A stretch of 64,000 nt of DNA from Chryseobacterium sp. Tr-659 (GTDB lineage: Bacteria > Bacteroidota > Bacteroidia > Flavobacteriales > Weeksellaceae). This document shows, one piece after another, positions 19,240 through 28,157 of the stretch (position 1 is its first letter; the number at the start of each line of letters is the position of its first letter). Under the pieces are notes generated by a model. It saw nothing but the letters and a program-made list of their open reading frames with translations. It did no database searches and had not been told where the DNA came from. The DNA lies in contig NZ_VWWP01000002.1 in the NCBI RefSeq assembly GCF_011752975.1, forward strand, positions 558,001 to 622,000. The letters are read 5' to 3'. Both the position numbers and the translations under genes were made by a program.

Positions 19240-20938
19240 AACCAAATTAAACGTCCTGAAACAAATATCCGGGGATCTTTCCAGAGATGAAGCTATCTGG
19301 GCAAGCGGATACCTGGCAGGTCTTGCAGGAGGAACAACACTTACAGCTTCTCTGCCGCCTCTTCAGGTTGAAAGTACAGTTCAGAATACTGTAAAGAAAA
19401 TTACACTGGCTTACGGAACAGAAACCGGAAACAGTAAAAAACTGGCCACCGGATTAGCTGGAATCGTCAAAAAGAAAGGAATCCAGGTTAAACTGGCTGA
19501 TCTTTCCCAATACAAGCCTAAAGATCTGGCTAAGGAAGAGTTTTTCTTCATTATTATCAGTACACAGGGTGAAGGGGAACCTCCGATTTTAGCCAAAAAG
19601 TTCTATGATCATATCCATGAAAATGAAATTGATCTTACTAATGTTAAATTTGGTGTACTGGCTTTAGGAGACAGCAGTTATCCTCAATTCTGCAAAACAG
19701 GGGAAGATGTGGATTCCCGTTTCGAAATTCTTGGAGCGCAGCGTATTATTCCATTAAAAAAATGTGACATTGATTATGAAGAAGAAGCTCATCAATGGAT
19801 AGAGCATGTATTTGAAACCGTGAATACCAATCCCGGCAGCACTAAAAATGCATCAACTCCAAAAGCTTCAACAGGAAGAAAAAAATACCAGGGAAAAATC
19901 TCTACGATTATCAACCTGAACGATATCACCTCTGAAAAAGAAACTTATCATATAGAAATTGAAACCGAAGAAGCTCTTGTTTACCAACCGGGAGCGGCAT
20001 TAGGAGTCATCCCTTTCAATTCAAGATCTGTAGTCGAAGAAATTATTGCATTAACAGGAATTGATCCTGGTAAACAAATTGAAACAGCTAAGGTAACTGA
20101 TACTGTTGAAAAATTACTGCACAAGCATCTTAACATCAGTTATTTATTAAAAACCGTAGTCGCACAGTATGCAAAAATCACAGGGCATTCTATTCCTGAA
20201 GTCAGATTGAGCTTACTTGATCTGCTGAGAATTTATCCGGTGAAAAACGAGGAGGAATTCGGGGAAGTTATTCAGATATTAACTGGTCAGGCTCCTCGTC
20301 TCTATTCCATTTCTTCTTCTTTGGAGGCTCATGGCGAATCAGAGATTCATATCACGGTTGCTAAATCAGAGTTTTTTATCGACCATCAGAAACATAACGG
20401 ATTATGCAGCGGTTTTCTGAGTGAGTTTACAGAAGGAGAGGATATTGAATTCTATATTCAGAACGCCGGACATTTCAAGCTGCCGGAACAGGATAAAGAT
20501 ATTATTATGATAGGCCCGGGAACAGGAATTGCCCCCTTCAGATCATTTCTCTGGGAACGCGATGCTTTAGGAGCAGAAGGAAGAAACTGGCTGTTTTTCG
20601 GAGATAGGAATTTCGTTTCGGATTTCCTTTATCAATCTGAACTTCAGGACTTCCTTAAAACAGGCAGCCTTACTCATCTTGACCTTGCATTTTCAAGGGA
20701 TACGGCAGAAAAAATCTATGTTCAGCACAAACTGGAACAAAGCGCACAGGAAGTTTTTTACTGGCTTGAAGGAGGAGCTTCCGTTTATATATGCGGAGCC
20801 AAAGAACCGATGAGCCGCGATGTGGAAGAAACCCTTTTACACATCATTCAGAATCAGGGAAAACGAAGCAGGGAAGAAGCTATTCATTACCTGGAAGACA
20901 TGGAGCTGAACGGCAGATATGCTAAAGATGTTTATTAA
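19229..20938 (+). CDS. cysJ: Sulfite reductase (NADPH) flavoprotein subunit
   Basis: A 569-residue electron donor to CysI. The flavodoxin domain lies at residues ~50-190 (LAYGTETGNSKKLA, STQGEGEPP, LGDSSYPQFC). A linker and the FAD domain follow (PRLYSISSS, GLCSGFLSEF) and then the NADPH domain (GPGTGIAPFRSFLWER, YICGAKEPMSRDVE), ending DVY as in the family. The chosen ATG at 19229 overlaps the end of cobA. An upstream in-frame ATG at 19190 would add 13 residues deeper inside cobA. cysI follows after 41 bases. Confidence 0.94.
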   Translation: MLSETKLNVLKQISGDLSRDEAIWASGYLAGLAGGTTLTASLPPLQVESTVQNTVKKITLAYGTETGNSKKLATGLAGIVKKKGIQVKLADLSQYKPKDLAKEEFFFIIISTQGEGEPPILAKKFYDHIHENEIDLTNVKFGVLALGDSSYPQFCKTGEDVDSRFEILGAQRIIPLKKCDIDYEEEAHQWIEHVFETVNTNPGSTKNASTPKASTGRKKYQGKISTIINLNDITSEKETYHIEIETEEALVYQPGAALGVIPFNSRSVVEEIIALTGIDPGKQIETAKVTDTVEKLLHKHLNISYLLKTVVAQYAKITGHSIPEVRLSLLDLLRIYPVKNEEEFGEVIQILTGQAPRLYSISSSLEAHGESEIHITVAKSEFFIDHQKHNGLCSGFLSEFTEGEDIEFYIQNAGHFKLPEQDKDIIMIGPGTGIAPFRSFLWERDALGAEGRNWLFFGDRNFVSDFLYQSELQDFLKTGSLTHLDLAFSRDTAEKIYVQHKLEQSAQEVFYWLEGGASVYICGAKEPMSRDVEETLLHIIQNQGKRSREEAIHYLEDMELNGRYAKDVY

Positions 20939-20979
20939 AACAAGCCAGAACTAATCCTAACATTAAAAGAAAACAATTT

Positions 20980-22653
20980 ATGAGCAATAAAGATAACCTA
21001 TCGCCGGTAGAAAAAATCAAAACCGGAAGCAACGGACTCAGGGGAACTTTAAAGGAAAGTCTTTCTGATGATTTTACAGGAGCCATCAGAGAAGATGACC
21101 AGACTTTGATCAAGTTCCACGGAATGTACCAACAGGACGACAGAGACAGAAGGGAAGAACGTGTAGCCAAAAAACTGGAATGGTTATACTCCTACATGAT
21201 CCGCTTAAGACTTCCCGGTGGTTTTTTAACCCCTGAACAATGGGTTGGATTAAATGAAACGGCAGAAGATCATTCCACCGGAACCATAAAAATTACCACA
21301 AGGCAGACCATTCAGTTGCATGGTATTTTAAAATCCCATTTAAGACCTACTATACAAAGTTTTAATCTGCAGCATCTGGACTCTATTGCAGCTTGCGGTG
21401 ATGTCAACAGGAATGTAACCTGTACAGCCAACCCCTCCGAATCTCCATTACAGCAGGAAGCCTATGAACTTGCAGGAAAAATCAGTGAAATGTGTCTTCC
21501 GAAAACCAAGTCCTATTATAATATCTGGATCGATGATGAACTGATTGTTGATAGAAAGGCAGAAGAAGATCCTTTATATCAGGACAGATACCTTCCGAGA
21601 AAACTGAAAATAGGAATTGCTGTTCCTCCCAACAATGATGTAGATGTATTCATCAATGATATTGCCTTGATTGCCATTATCGAAAATAATAAGATTGCAG
21701 GGTACAATATTGCTGCAGGAGGCGGATTAGGGGCTACCCACGGAAATGAAGCAACATACGCACGTCTTGCCTCTGTTCTTGGATTTGTAGATACAGAAGA
21801 AAAAGTATTGAAGGCTGTATATGAGATTATCACGGTACAAAGAGACTTTGGGAACAGAAGTGACAGAAAATTATCAAGGCTGAAGTATACCATTGATAAA
21901 CTTGGTATTGAACAATACAGAGATGAAGTTGAAAAAAGAACAGGATTTAAATTTGAACCTGCAAGAGAATTCAGATTTGAGCAAAGAAAAGACCGCTACG
22001 GCTGGCTTCAAAATCATGAAGGAAAATGGTTCTATACATTGTTTGTAGAGCATGGAAGAATTCTTGACACCCAGAATTATCCTCTTAAATCAGGATTACT
22101 GAAAATTGCCCAAACCGGTAAAGCCAATTTCCGTTTTACCTGTAATCAAAACCTTATTCTGGCAGATATCAGCAATGAAAATAAAAACGAGATTGAAAAC
22201 CTTTTACAACAACATGGGATTTCAGATGATACGGAAAATGCAAGCGCCCTTCGTAAAAACTCTGTTGCCTGTGTTGCTTTGAACACCTGTTCTCTTGCGT
22301 TAGCAGAAGCACAACGGTATCTGCCTTCTCTGGTAACCAAAATAGAACCTATCCTTGAAAAATATGGACTTTTACAGGAAAATATCACGATTCGTATGAC
22401 CGGATGCCCTAACGGATGCGGAAGATCTCCTAATGCCGAAATAGGATTTGTAGGGACTGCATACGGTAAATACAACCTTCACATTGGAGGAGACAGACTG
22501 GGAATGCGTCTTAATACAAAATTCAAAGAGAACATTGGTGAAGAAGAAATTCTCACAACATTGGATGAACTTTTTGGAATATACACACAGAAAAGGCTTA
22601 CAGAAGAAACCTTTGGTGATTTTTCATACCGCTATTTACAAACCCTAAACTGA
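20980..22653 (+). CDS. cysI: Sulfite reductase (NADPH) hemoprotein subunit
   Basis: A 557-residue siroheme and 4Fe-4S protein that reduces sulfite to sulfide with six electrons. The cluster ligands are in ALNTCSLALAEAQRYLP (the matching first Cys precedes it in VACVAL) and TGCPNGCGRSP. The siroheme and substrate arginines lie in regions such as KITTRQTIQLHGI and CTANPSE. Length and motif spacing fit CysI rather than ferredoxin-dependent Sir, in line with the adjacent cysJ. Confidence 0.95.
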   Translation: MSNKDNLSPVEKIKTGSNGLRGTLKESLSDDFTGAIREDDQTLIKFHGMYQQDDRDRREERVAKKLEWLYSYMIRLRLPGGFLTPEQWVGLNETAEDHSTGTIKITTRQTIQLHGILKSHLRPTIQSFNLQHLDSIAACGDVNRNVTCTANPSESPLQQEAYELAGKISEMCLPKTKSYYNIWIDDELIVDRKAEEDPLYQDRYLPRKLKIGIAVPPNNDVDVFINDIALIAIIENNKIAGYNIAAGGGLGATHGNEATYARLASVLGFVDTEEKVLKAVYEIITVQRDFGNRSDRKLSRLKYTIDKLGIEQYRDEVEKRTGFKFEPAREFRFEQRKDRYGWLQNHEGKWFYTLFVEHGRILDTQNYPLKSGLLKIAQTGKANFRFTCNQNLILADISNENKNEIENLLQQHGISDDTENASALRKNSVACVALNTCSLALAEAQRYLPSLVTKIEPILEKYGLLQENITIRMTGCPNGCGRSPNAEIGFVGTAYGKYNLHIGGDRLGMRLNTKFKENIGEEEILTTLDELFGIYTQKRLTEETFGDFSYRYLQTLN

Positions 22654-22810
22654 AAATATGACTGTCTTTTTTTATGATCAAAAAAAACTAAAACAACAAC
22701 CTCTTCTTCTATCAGGTAAACGAATGTGTATGTGTTGTTGATTTTCAAACAATACTATTAAAGCTGTTTCAACTTTCCCAGATTTCTCAATGGAAAACGT
22801 AACCATTTCT

Positions 22811-22862
22811 ATCCTCTGGAAGGGTGGTAAAAATTCAAGGAATTTTTGAAGGGGATGGTTCA
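22811..22862. repeat. Dispersed palindromic intergenic repeat, copy 1
   Basis: The core reads GGTAAAAATTCAAGGAATTT, then TTGAAGGGGATGG, an imperfect inverted repeat flanked by G-rich ends. A diverged copy lies at 30156-30208. On the minus strand it encodes a PPFQR-like peptide that is typical of false ORFs over such repeats. It may fold as a hairpin in the cysI-TonB receptor spacer. Confidence 0.55.
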
Positions 22863-22901
22863 GGAAAAGTTCAGACAGCTTCATTCTTACTAACCTAAAC
22901 A

Positions 22902-25787
22902 ATGAAGAAAATGAAAAACAAAAAACAGGGGAATTTTCTACCCAAAGCAGGTATTATTGCATTTACATTTCTATTTTTTAATCTGGCGGAAGCACAGCAG
23001 CAGCTTATTGAACTAAGTGGAACCATCAAGAATACAGGTACACAAAAAGGCATCGACTCGGTAAAAGTACAGATTCAGAATACCCAGGATATTGCCTTAA
23101 CGGATCCATCCGGAAATTTTAAGATCAGAACAAGAGTCACTATTCCTTTCCGGCTGGTAATCAATAAAGAAGGCTTTTCTGATCAGACTTTTGAAGTTCT
23201 TTCTCCTTCCAGTAAAATTACCATCGGGCTCAATCCTCAGAATACAATTATTGATGATGTGGTCATTTCTGCATCCAGGGTTCCTGAAAAGATACTAAGA
23301 TCACCCATTGCTATTGAAAAAATTGATATTAAGACAATCAGAGAAAGCCCTGCCGCATCCTTTTACGAAACCCTTGAAAATGTGAAAGGCTTACAGCTGC
23401 TGACCTCCAGTCTTACTTTAAAAATTCCTAATTCCAGAGGATTCAATTCTCCTAACAATTTCAGATTTATGCAATTGGTAGACGGTGTAGATGTACAGTC
23501 TGCAACATTAGGAGTTCCTTTGGGAAATGCGATAGGGCCCACAGAGTTGGATATACAATCTATGGAAGTTACGCCCGGAGCTGCTTCCGCGCTATACGGA
23601 ATGAATGCGATTAACGGGCTGGCAAGCCTCCAGACCAAAGATCCTTTTACTTCCCAGGGATTAAGTGTTTATTTCCGCGGTGGAGTCAATCATGTGGATA
23701 ATATTGATCATAAAATAACTTCTTTGGGAGAAAGTGCCATCAGATTTGCAAAAGTTTTAAATAAAAATATCGCAATCAAAGTAAATGCTTCCTATTTCAG
23801 CGGTACAGACTGGATTTCCAACAATCAGACTGATCAGAATCCGAACTCATTGGTTACGGCCAATCCCAATTTTCCTCTAGCTAATAATCCGGCAGAAGAT
23901 CTTTGGAATAAATACGGCGATGAAAGAAATAACCGGGTTGCCGTAAAGGTTGATTATAATGGGAAGCCTACCACTTTCAATGTTTCAAGAACCGGATATC
24001 TGGAGAAAGATCTTGTAAGTCCTGATGTAAAAAATATAAAGTTTGATGCAGGAATCTACTACCGTTTCGGAGATCAGTGGAGAACATCTTATGTCTATCG
24101 TTATGGCTTGCTGGACGGAACTTTTCAGAGAGGAAATAAAATCCGTTTACAGAATGCTACTGTTCAGAATCATAAAGTGGAACTTACAGGAAAGGAACTT
24201 ACCTTCAGAGCTTATGTATCAATCGAAAACACAGGTGATTCCTACAATCTTAAACCTTTGGCAGATAATCTGGATCTCACCAATCTTTCGAATAATAATT
24301 GGAAAAATATATTTCAGACTTCCCTCCAGAATAACTTAAATGCTGGAGTAACCCTTAATGATGCATTTATTCTGGCAAGGCAGGAGGCTGATAAAAATAG
24401 AGTAGTCCCCGGAACTGCAGCATTTGAACAATTAAAAAACACCATTATTGGAATCAATAACTGGGATTCTGCCAATGCCGGAATTGCAGGTGCTCCGGCT
24501 ACCGGAGGTGCTAAACTTGAACAAAAATCCCGCTTTTATCAGGGTGAATTAACTTATGATTTCAGCAGGTTTGTGAAAATTTTTAATCTTCTTGCCGGGA
24601 TAGATTATCGCCTGTACAGTATTACTCCTGATGGAAACAATTTCGTTGATTTTAGCCGTCCCGTAAATGAAAGAAATATCCCTTTAGCTAACGGAACATT
24701 CGGAAAAGATGTTATTTATCAGAAATATGGCGCTTTTGCTCAGATTACTAAGCTTTTCTTTAATGATAAACTGAAACTGAATGCAGCTTTACGAATTGAC
24801 AGAAATCCGGAATTTGAAGCCAAGCTCAACCCTAGAATCAGTATTGTATATTCTCCTGTCAGACAGCATAATTTCAGAGCTTCTTTTCAAAACGGATACC
24901 GTTTTCCATCATTATTTGAAGCACTTTCATTTGTTAATAACGGAAATGTAAGAAGAGTAGGCGGACTTTCAAAAGTAAATGAAGGCTTGGGCTATCTGGA
25001 GAATTCATACACACTGGCTTCTATTGACAGGTTCACTTCTGCTGTAAACGCTGATGTAGACGGAGGGAAAAGCCAGAGCCAGGCAGCTCAGGATAATCAA
25101 CGCCTTTTAACAGTAGCGAATCTGCAGAAATTGCAGCCCGAAAAAATCAATTCATTTGAAATAGGGTATAAATCGGTTTTCTTTAATAACAAACTGGTTC
25201 TGGATTGGGATTTCTATTACAATATCTATGAAGGCTTTCTGGGACAGGTTGAAGTTGCTGTTCCCAAAAACAGCCAGGTAGGAAGCAATACAGCTGTTCT
25301 GGCAATGCTGGACCGCAGCAAGCAGGATCGTTACAGGGTTTATACCAACAGTAACAGTACCTACAAAAGTTATGGGACATCTTTAGGTATCAGATATAAT
25401 ATAACCGGAAATTACAATATCAATACCAACGTTTCTTACAATGACCTTGCTTCCAACAATACTTCCGATCTGTTTATTACCGCTTTCAATACTCCGAAAT
25501 GGATGGTGAATCTGAGTGTCGGAAACAGAGAAATCGTTAAAAATATAGGATTTACTGTGGTTGCGAGATGGCAAGACGGTTTTATGTGGGAGAGTCCTTT
25601 GGCTTCAGGAAAAATTCCGGCTTATTATACGATTGATACCCAGGCAACCTGGAGAATTCCCGAAATCAATGCCCATGTGAAAATAGGAGCAACGAATCTG
25701 CTTAACCGCCGTTACTTCCAATATGCTGCAGGCCCTGAAATAGGGGGCTTATATTATCTCGCTTTTACGTATGATTTAAAATTGTGA
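22902..25787 (+). CDS. TonB-dependent outer membrane receptor of the sulfur locus
   Basis: A 961-residue outer membrane receptor. The signal peptide ends near LAEAQQQ. A carboxypeptidase-regulatory-like beta domain (residues ~35-110, LSGTIKNTGTQKGIDSV to INKEGF) precedes the plug, which begins IIDDVVISASRVPEKI. The beta-barrel follows and ends in AFTYDLKL. It takes up a large or scarce ligand using TonB energy. The gene lies 248 bases after cysI and five bases before the siroheme/permease gene, so it is probably in the same regulon. The ligand may be an organosulfur compound, but nothing in the sequence proves it. Confidence 0.9.
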   Translation: MKKMKNKKQGNFLPKAGIIAFTFLFFNLAEAQQQLIELSGTIKNTGTQKGIDSVKVQIQNTQDIALTDPSGNFKIRTRVTIPFRLVINKEGFSDQTFEVLSPSSKITIGLNPQNTIIDDVVISASRVPEKILRSPIAIEKIDIKTIRESPAASFYETLENVKGLQLLTSSLTLKIPNSRGFNSPNNFRFMQLVDGVDVQSATLGVPLGNAIGPTELDIQSMEVTPGAASALYGMNAINGLASLQTKDPFTSQGLSVYFRGGVNHVDNIDHKITSLGESAIRFAKVLNKNIAIKVNASYFSGTDWISNNQTDQNPNSLVTANPNFPLANNPAEDLWNKYGDERNNRVAVKVDYNGKPTTFNVSRTGYLEKDLVSPDVKNIKFDAGIYYRFGDQWRTSYVYRYGLLDGTFQRGNKIRLQNATVQNHKVELTGKELTFRAYVSIENTGDSYNLKPLADNLDLTNLSNNNWKNIFQTSLQNNLNAGVTLNDAFILARQEADKNRVVPGTAAFEQLKNTIIGINNWDSANAGIAGAPATGGAKLEQKSRFYQGELTYDFSRFVKIFNLLAGIDYRLYSITPDGNNFVDFSRPVNERNIPLANGTFGKDVIYQKYGAFAQITKLFFNDKLKLNAALRIDRNPEFEAKLNPRISIVYSPVRQHNFRASFQNGYRFPSLFEALSFVNNGNVRRVGGLSKVNEGLGYLENSYTLASIDRFTSAVNADVDGGKSQSQAAQDNQRLLTVANLQKLQPEKINSFEIGYKSVFFNNKLVLDWDFYYNIYEGFLGQVEVAVPKNSQVGSNTAVLAMLDRSKQDRYRVYTNSNSTYKSYGTSLGIRYNITGNYNINTNVSYNDLASNNTSDLFITAFNTPKWMVNLSVGNREIVKNIGFTVVARWQDGFMWESPLASGKIPAYYTIDTQATWRIPEINAHVKIGATNLLNRRYFQYAAGPEIGGLYYLAFTYDLKL

Positions 25788-25792
25788 TCACG

Positions 25793-27313
25793 ATGAGTAA
25801 TTCCTTATATCCTATATTTTTAAAGCTTGAAAAACTATCATTACTGATTATTGGCGGTGGTCATGTTGCGCTTGAAAAATTAGAATCGGTACTTGGTAAC
25901 TCCCCTGAAACTTCCATAAGGCTGGTTGCGAAAGAAATCAGTCCGGAGATTAAAGCGCTCCAAAGTCTCTATCCCAATATAGAATTGTTTGAAAGAGTTT
26001 ATCATAATGATGATTTCAATAATACTGATGTGGCAATTATAGCTGTTAATGACCTTGAAGTTGCAGGAAAGATAAGAGAAGATGCCCAACGCAATAATGT
26101 ATTGGTTAATATTGCAGACAAGCCTGATCTTTGTGATTTTTATCTGGGTTCCATTGTAAAAAAAGGGAGCCTTAAAATTGCTATTTCAACTAATGGAAAA
26201 TCTCCTACCATAGCCAAAAGATTAAGGGAAACCTTTACGGAAACCATTCCAGAGGAAATGGATCTCGTACTCGATAATATGCAGAATATACGGAATCAGT
26301 TAAAAGGTGATTTCAATTATAAGGTTAAAGAACTTAATAAGATAACCACTCAGTATTTAGCCGATGGACCTGTTTCCACTGCAAAACCTGATATGGAGAT
26401 TGAAAAACTGATTAATATTACAAAAACAGCTCAGAGAAAAGCCAATATTTACCTTGCCATTATAGGGGTTATGCTTCTTTTGGGAGTTTTCGGGCTTGTT
26501 ATTTACCAATTCAATCTGGCAGGTGATATTCAGCAGTTTCTTAATAAAGACGGTCATATTTTCTATTGGATGCTTTTCGCCGGATTCATGGCTGAAATTG
26601 TTGCCGGATCAATGGGGATGGGTTATGGTGTTATTTGTACTACGATATTATTGCTGTTGAATGTTCCGCCACCTGTGGTCAGTGCAAGTATCCATTCTGC
26701 AGAATCATTTACTACGGCAGCCGGAGGATTCAGTCATTATAAACTGGGAAATGTCAATAAAAAAATGGTATGGGTATTGTTTCCTCTGGCCATTGTTGGT
26801 TCGATAATAGGTGCATTAACCCTTTCTCATTACGGTGAACACTATGCTCATATTGTAAAGCCTGTTATTGCCTGTTATACATTATATCTTGGTGTCAATA
26901 TTTTAAAAAACGCATTCAAAGATAAAAAATCAGGACAGGTTAAAACCAAACGGAGAACCAATCTCAGAGTGTTGGGATTTGTTGGTGGTTTTATAGACTC
27001 TTTTGCAGGAGGCGGATGGGGGCCGTTGGTTACCGGAACATTGATAAAAGAGGGAAGGATTCCCCGCTATGTGGTAGGAAGCTCAACAGTGGCGAAGTTT
27101 CTGTTGACCGTCACAAGCGCTATCACCTTTATCTTTACCATTGGTATTCATCACTGGAATATTGTCTTAGGACTTTTACTGGGCGGCGTTTTTACTGCTC
27201 CATTTTCAGCGATGCTTACAACCAAGCTTCCAACCAAAAAAATGTTTGTGGTAGTTGGCATAGTGGTGATTCTGATGAGCCTTGTTACAATAGTCAAATC
27301 CTTTTTATCATAA
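25793..27313 (+). CDS. Siroheme synthase-like domain fused to a TauE/SafE (TSUP) permease
   Basis: A 506-residue fusion. Residues ~1-150 are a precorrin-2 dehydrogenase/sirohydrochlorin ferrochelatase (CysG N-terminal) domain: YPIFLKLEKLSLLIIGGGHVALEK, then IAVNDLE, VNIADKPDLCDFYLGSIVKKG and the STNGKSPTIAKRLRE helix. After a linker, residues ~215-506 form a TauE/SafE sulfite-exporter-type permease with about eight membrane helices (AGFMAEIVAGSMGMGYG, GGFIDSFAGGGWGPLVTG). The cytoplasmic half would finish siroheme for CysI, and the permease could carry sulfate, sulfite or another sulfur anion. The start is the ATG at 25793; a GTG at 25784 overlaps the receptor stop. Confidence 0.9.
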   Translation: MSNSLYPIFLKLEKLSLLIIGGGHVALEKLESVLGNSPETSIRLVAKEISPEIKALQSLYPNIELFERVYHNDDFNNTDVAIIAVNDLEVAGKIREDAQRNNVLVNIADKPDLCDFYLGSIVKKGSLKIAISTNGKSPTIAKRLRETFTETIPEEMDLVLDNMQNIRNQLKGDFNYKVKELNKITTQYLADGPVSTAKPDMEIEKLINITKTAQRKANIYLAIIGVMLLLGVFGLVIYQFNLAGDIQQFLNKDGHIFYWMLFAGFMAEIVAGSMGMGYGVICTTILLLLNVPPPVVSASIHSAESFTTAAGGFSHYKLGNVNKKMVWVLFPLAIVGSIIGALTLSHYGEHYAHIVKPVIACYTLYLGVNILKNAFKDKKSGQVKTKRRTNLRVLGFVGGFIDSFAGGGWGPLVTGTLIKEGRIPRYVVGSSTVAKFLLTVTSAITFIFTIGIHHWNIVLGLLLGGVFTAPFSAMLTTKLPTKKMFVVVGIVVILMSLVTIVKSFLS

Positions 27314-27316
27314 ATT

Positions 27317-27463
27317 TAAACGCAAAGCATTAATGTTTTACTCTATATTTCGGGAAAGTAAAGACAGACATCAATTAACTGATTCTTTCTAAACGGATGT
27401 ATATCCATTTCACTTAATTATTTTTAGTAAAAATCTGAAACCATTAAACTTTGCGTTTTTTAT
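27317..27463. repeat. CGCAAAG-bounded intergenic repeat, copy A
   Basis: It starts TTAAACGCAAAG and ends CATTAAACTTTGCGTTTTTT, so the ends form an inverted repeat (CGCAAAG/CTTTGCG). Inside is GAAAGTAAAGACAGACATCA, matched in copy B. This looks like a small non-coding element of the MITE or REP kind. Confidence 0.65.
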
Positions 27464-27483
27464 AAACGTTCCTTTTACCTTAT

Positions 27484-27643
27484 TTAAATGCAAAGAGTCT
27501 AATTATTGATCTCTGATTTTAAGAAAGTAAAGGACCGTGATCAATAAATTGATCCTTTCTAAGCGAGTGCTTAATCAGCGGCTTTGTCGCTATCTTTGCT
27601 CACTTTAATAAAGCTCTGAAAACATTAAACTTTGCGTTTTTTA
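27484..27643. repeat. CGCAAAG-bounded intergenic repeat, copy B
   Basis: It starts TTAAATGCAAAGAG, contains GAAAGTAAAGGACCGTGATC, then AATAAATTGATCCTTTCTAA, and ends CATTAAACTTTGCGTTTTTT. It is diverged from copy A but is collinear along its whole length. Confidence 0.65.
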
Positions 27644-27696
27644 TTAAAGTTTCACTTTATTTTAGTCACTTTTTTTAATTGAGCAGAGCATTGTTC

Positions 27697-28092
27697 TTAT
27701 TTACTATCAAAAGCCAGATAATTATCATCAATTCTGCTGATCAGGATATAGAATAGTCCTGCATAGATCATTTGGAATCCCATTGCCTCCCAGTTTTCCA
27801 CCGTACTGCTTCCAAAAAGCAAGAAAATAATCAGCAGAGCTCCGGAAATGGCAGTAATCCGGGTTTTAAAACCAATCATAAGCAGTAATCCGATAATAAA
27901 TTCGAGGAAAGGCAATACTGTACTAAAAGTATAAACAAATGATGCCGGAAGCCAGCTTTCTTCAAAACTATCTGTGATTCCTTCGGCAAAATCATGTAGT
28001 TTAATTACACGAACTAACCCATGCCCGAAAAGGTTAATTCCCATAGACACGCGAAGGAGAAAATATGCTGTTTTGGTATTTTTTGTATTCAT
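27697..28092 (-). CDS. DoxX family membrane protein
   Basis: A 131-residue protein with four predicted membrane helices. The first carries the family pattern YFLLRVSMGINLFGHGLVR, and the third region is FLEFIIGLLLMIGF. DoxX-family proteins are small inner membrane proteins, some linked to quinol oxidation or oxidative stress. The specific role cannot be told here. It stands alone on the minus strand, followed at its 3' side by the tandem repeats. Confidence 0.85.
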   Translation of the reverse strand: MNTKNTKTAYFLLRVSMGINLFGHGLVRVIKLHDFAEGITDSFEESWLPASFVYTFSTVLPFLEFIIGLLLMIGFKTRITAISGALLIIFLLFGSSTVENWEAMGFQMIYAGLFYILISRIDDNYLAFDSK

Positions 28093-28157
28093 AGAAATAA
28101 TTTTATTGGTTCTGATTGTTTAAAGAAAGAAAAGCAGAAGTTCTTTATCAGCTATTT

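Larger units (their letters stand above)
27314..27696. other. Intergenic region made of two tandem repeat copies
   Basis: No gene is seen. The two repeat copies (27317-27463 and 27484-27643) fill nearly all of it, between the fusion permease and the convergent DoxX gene. Confidence 0.7.

Noticed and set aside
22678..22902. 74-codon minus-strand ORF ahead of the TonB receptor
   Set aside because: Its PPFQR-like part is the translation of the dispersed palindromic repeat, and it opposes the direction of the operon.
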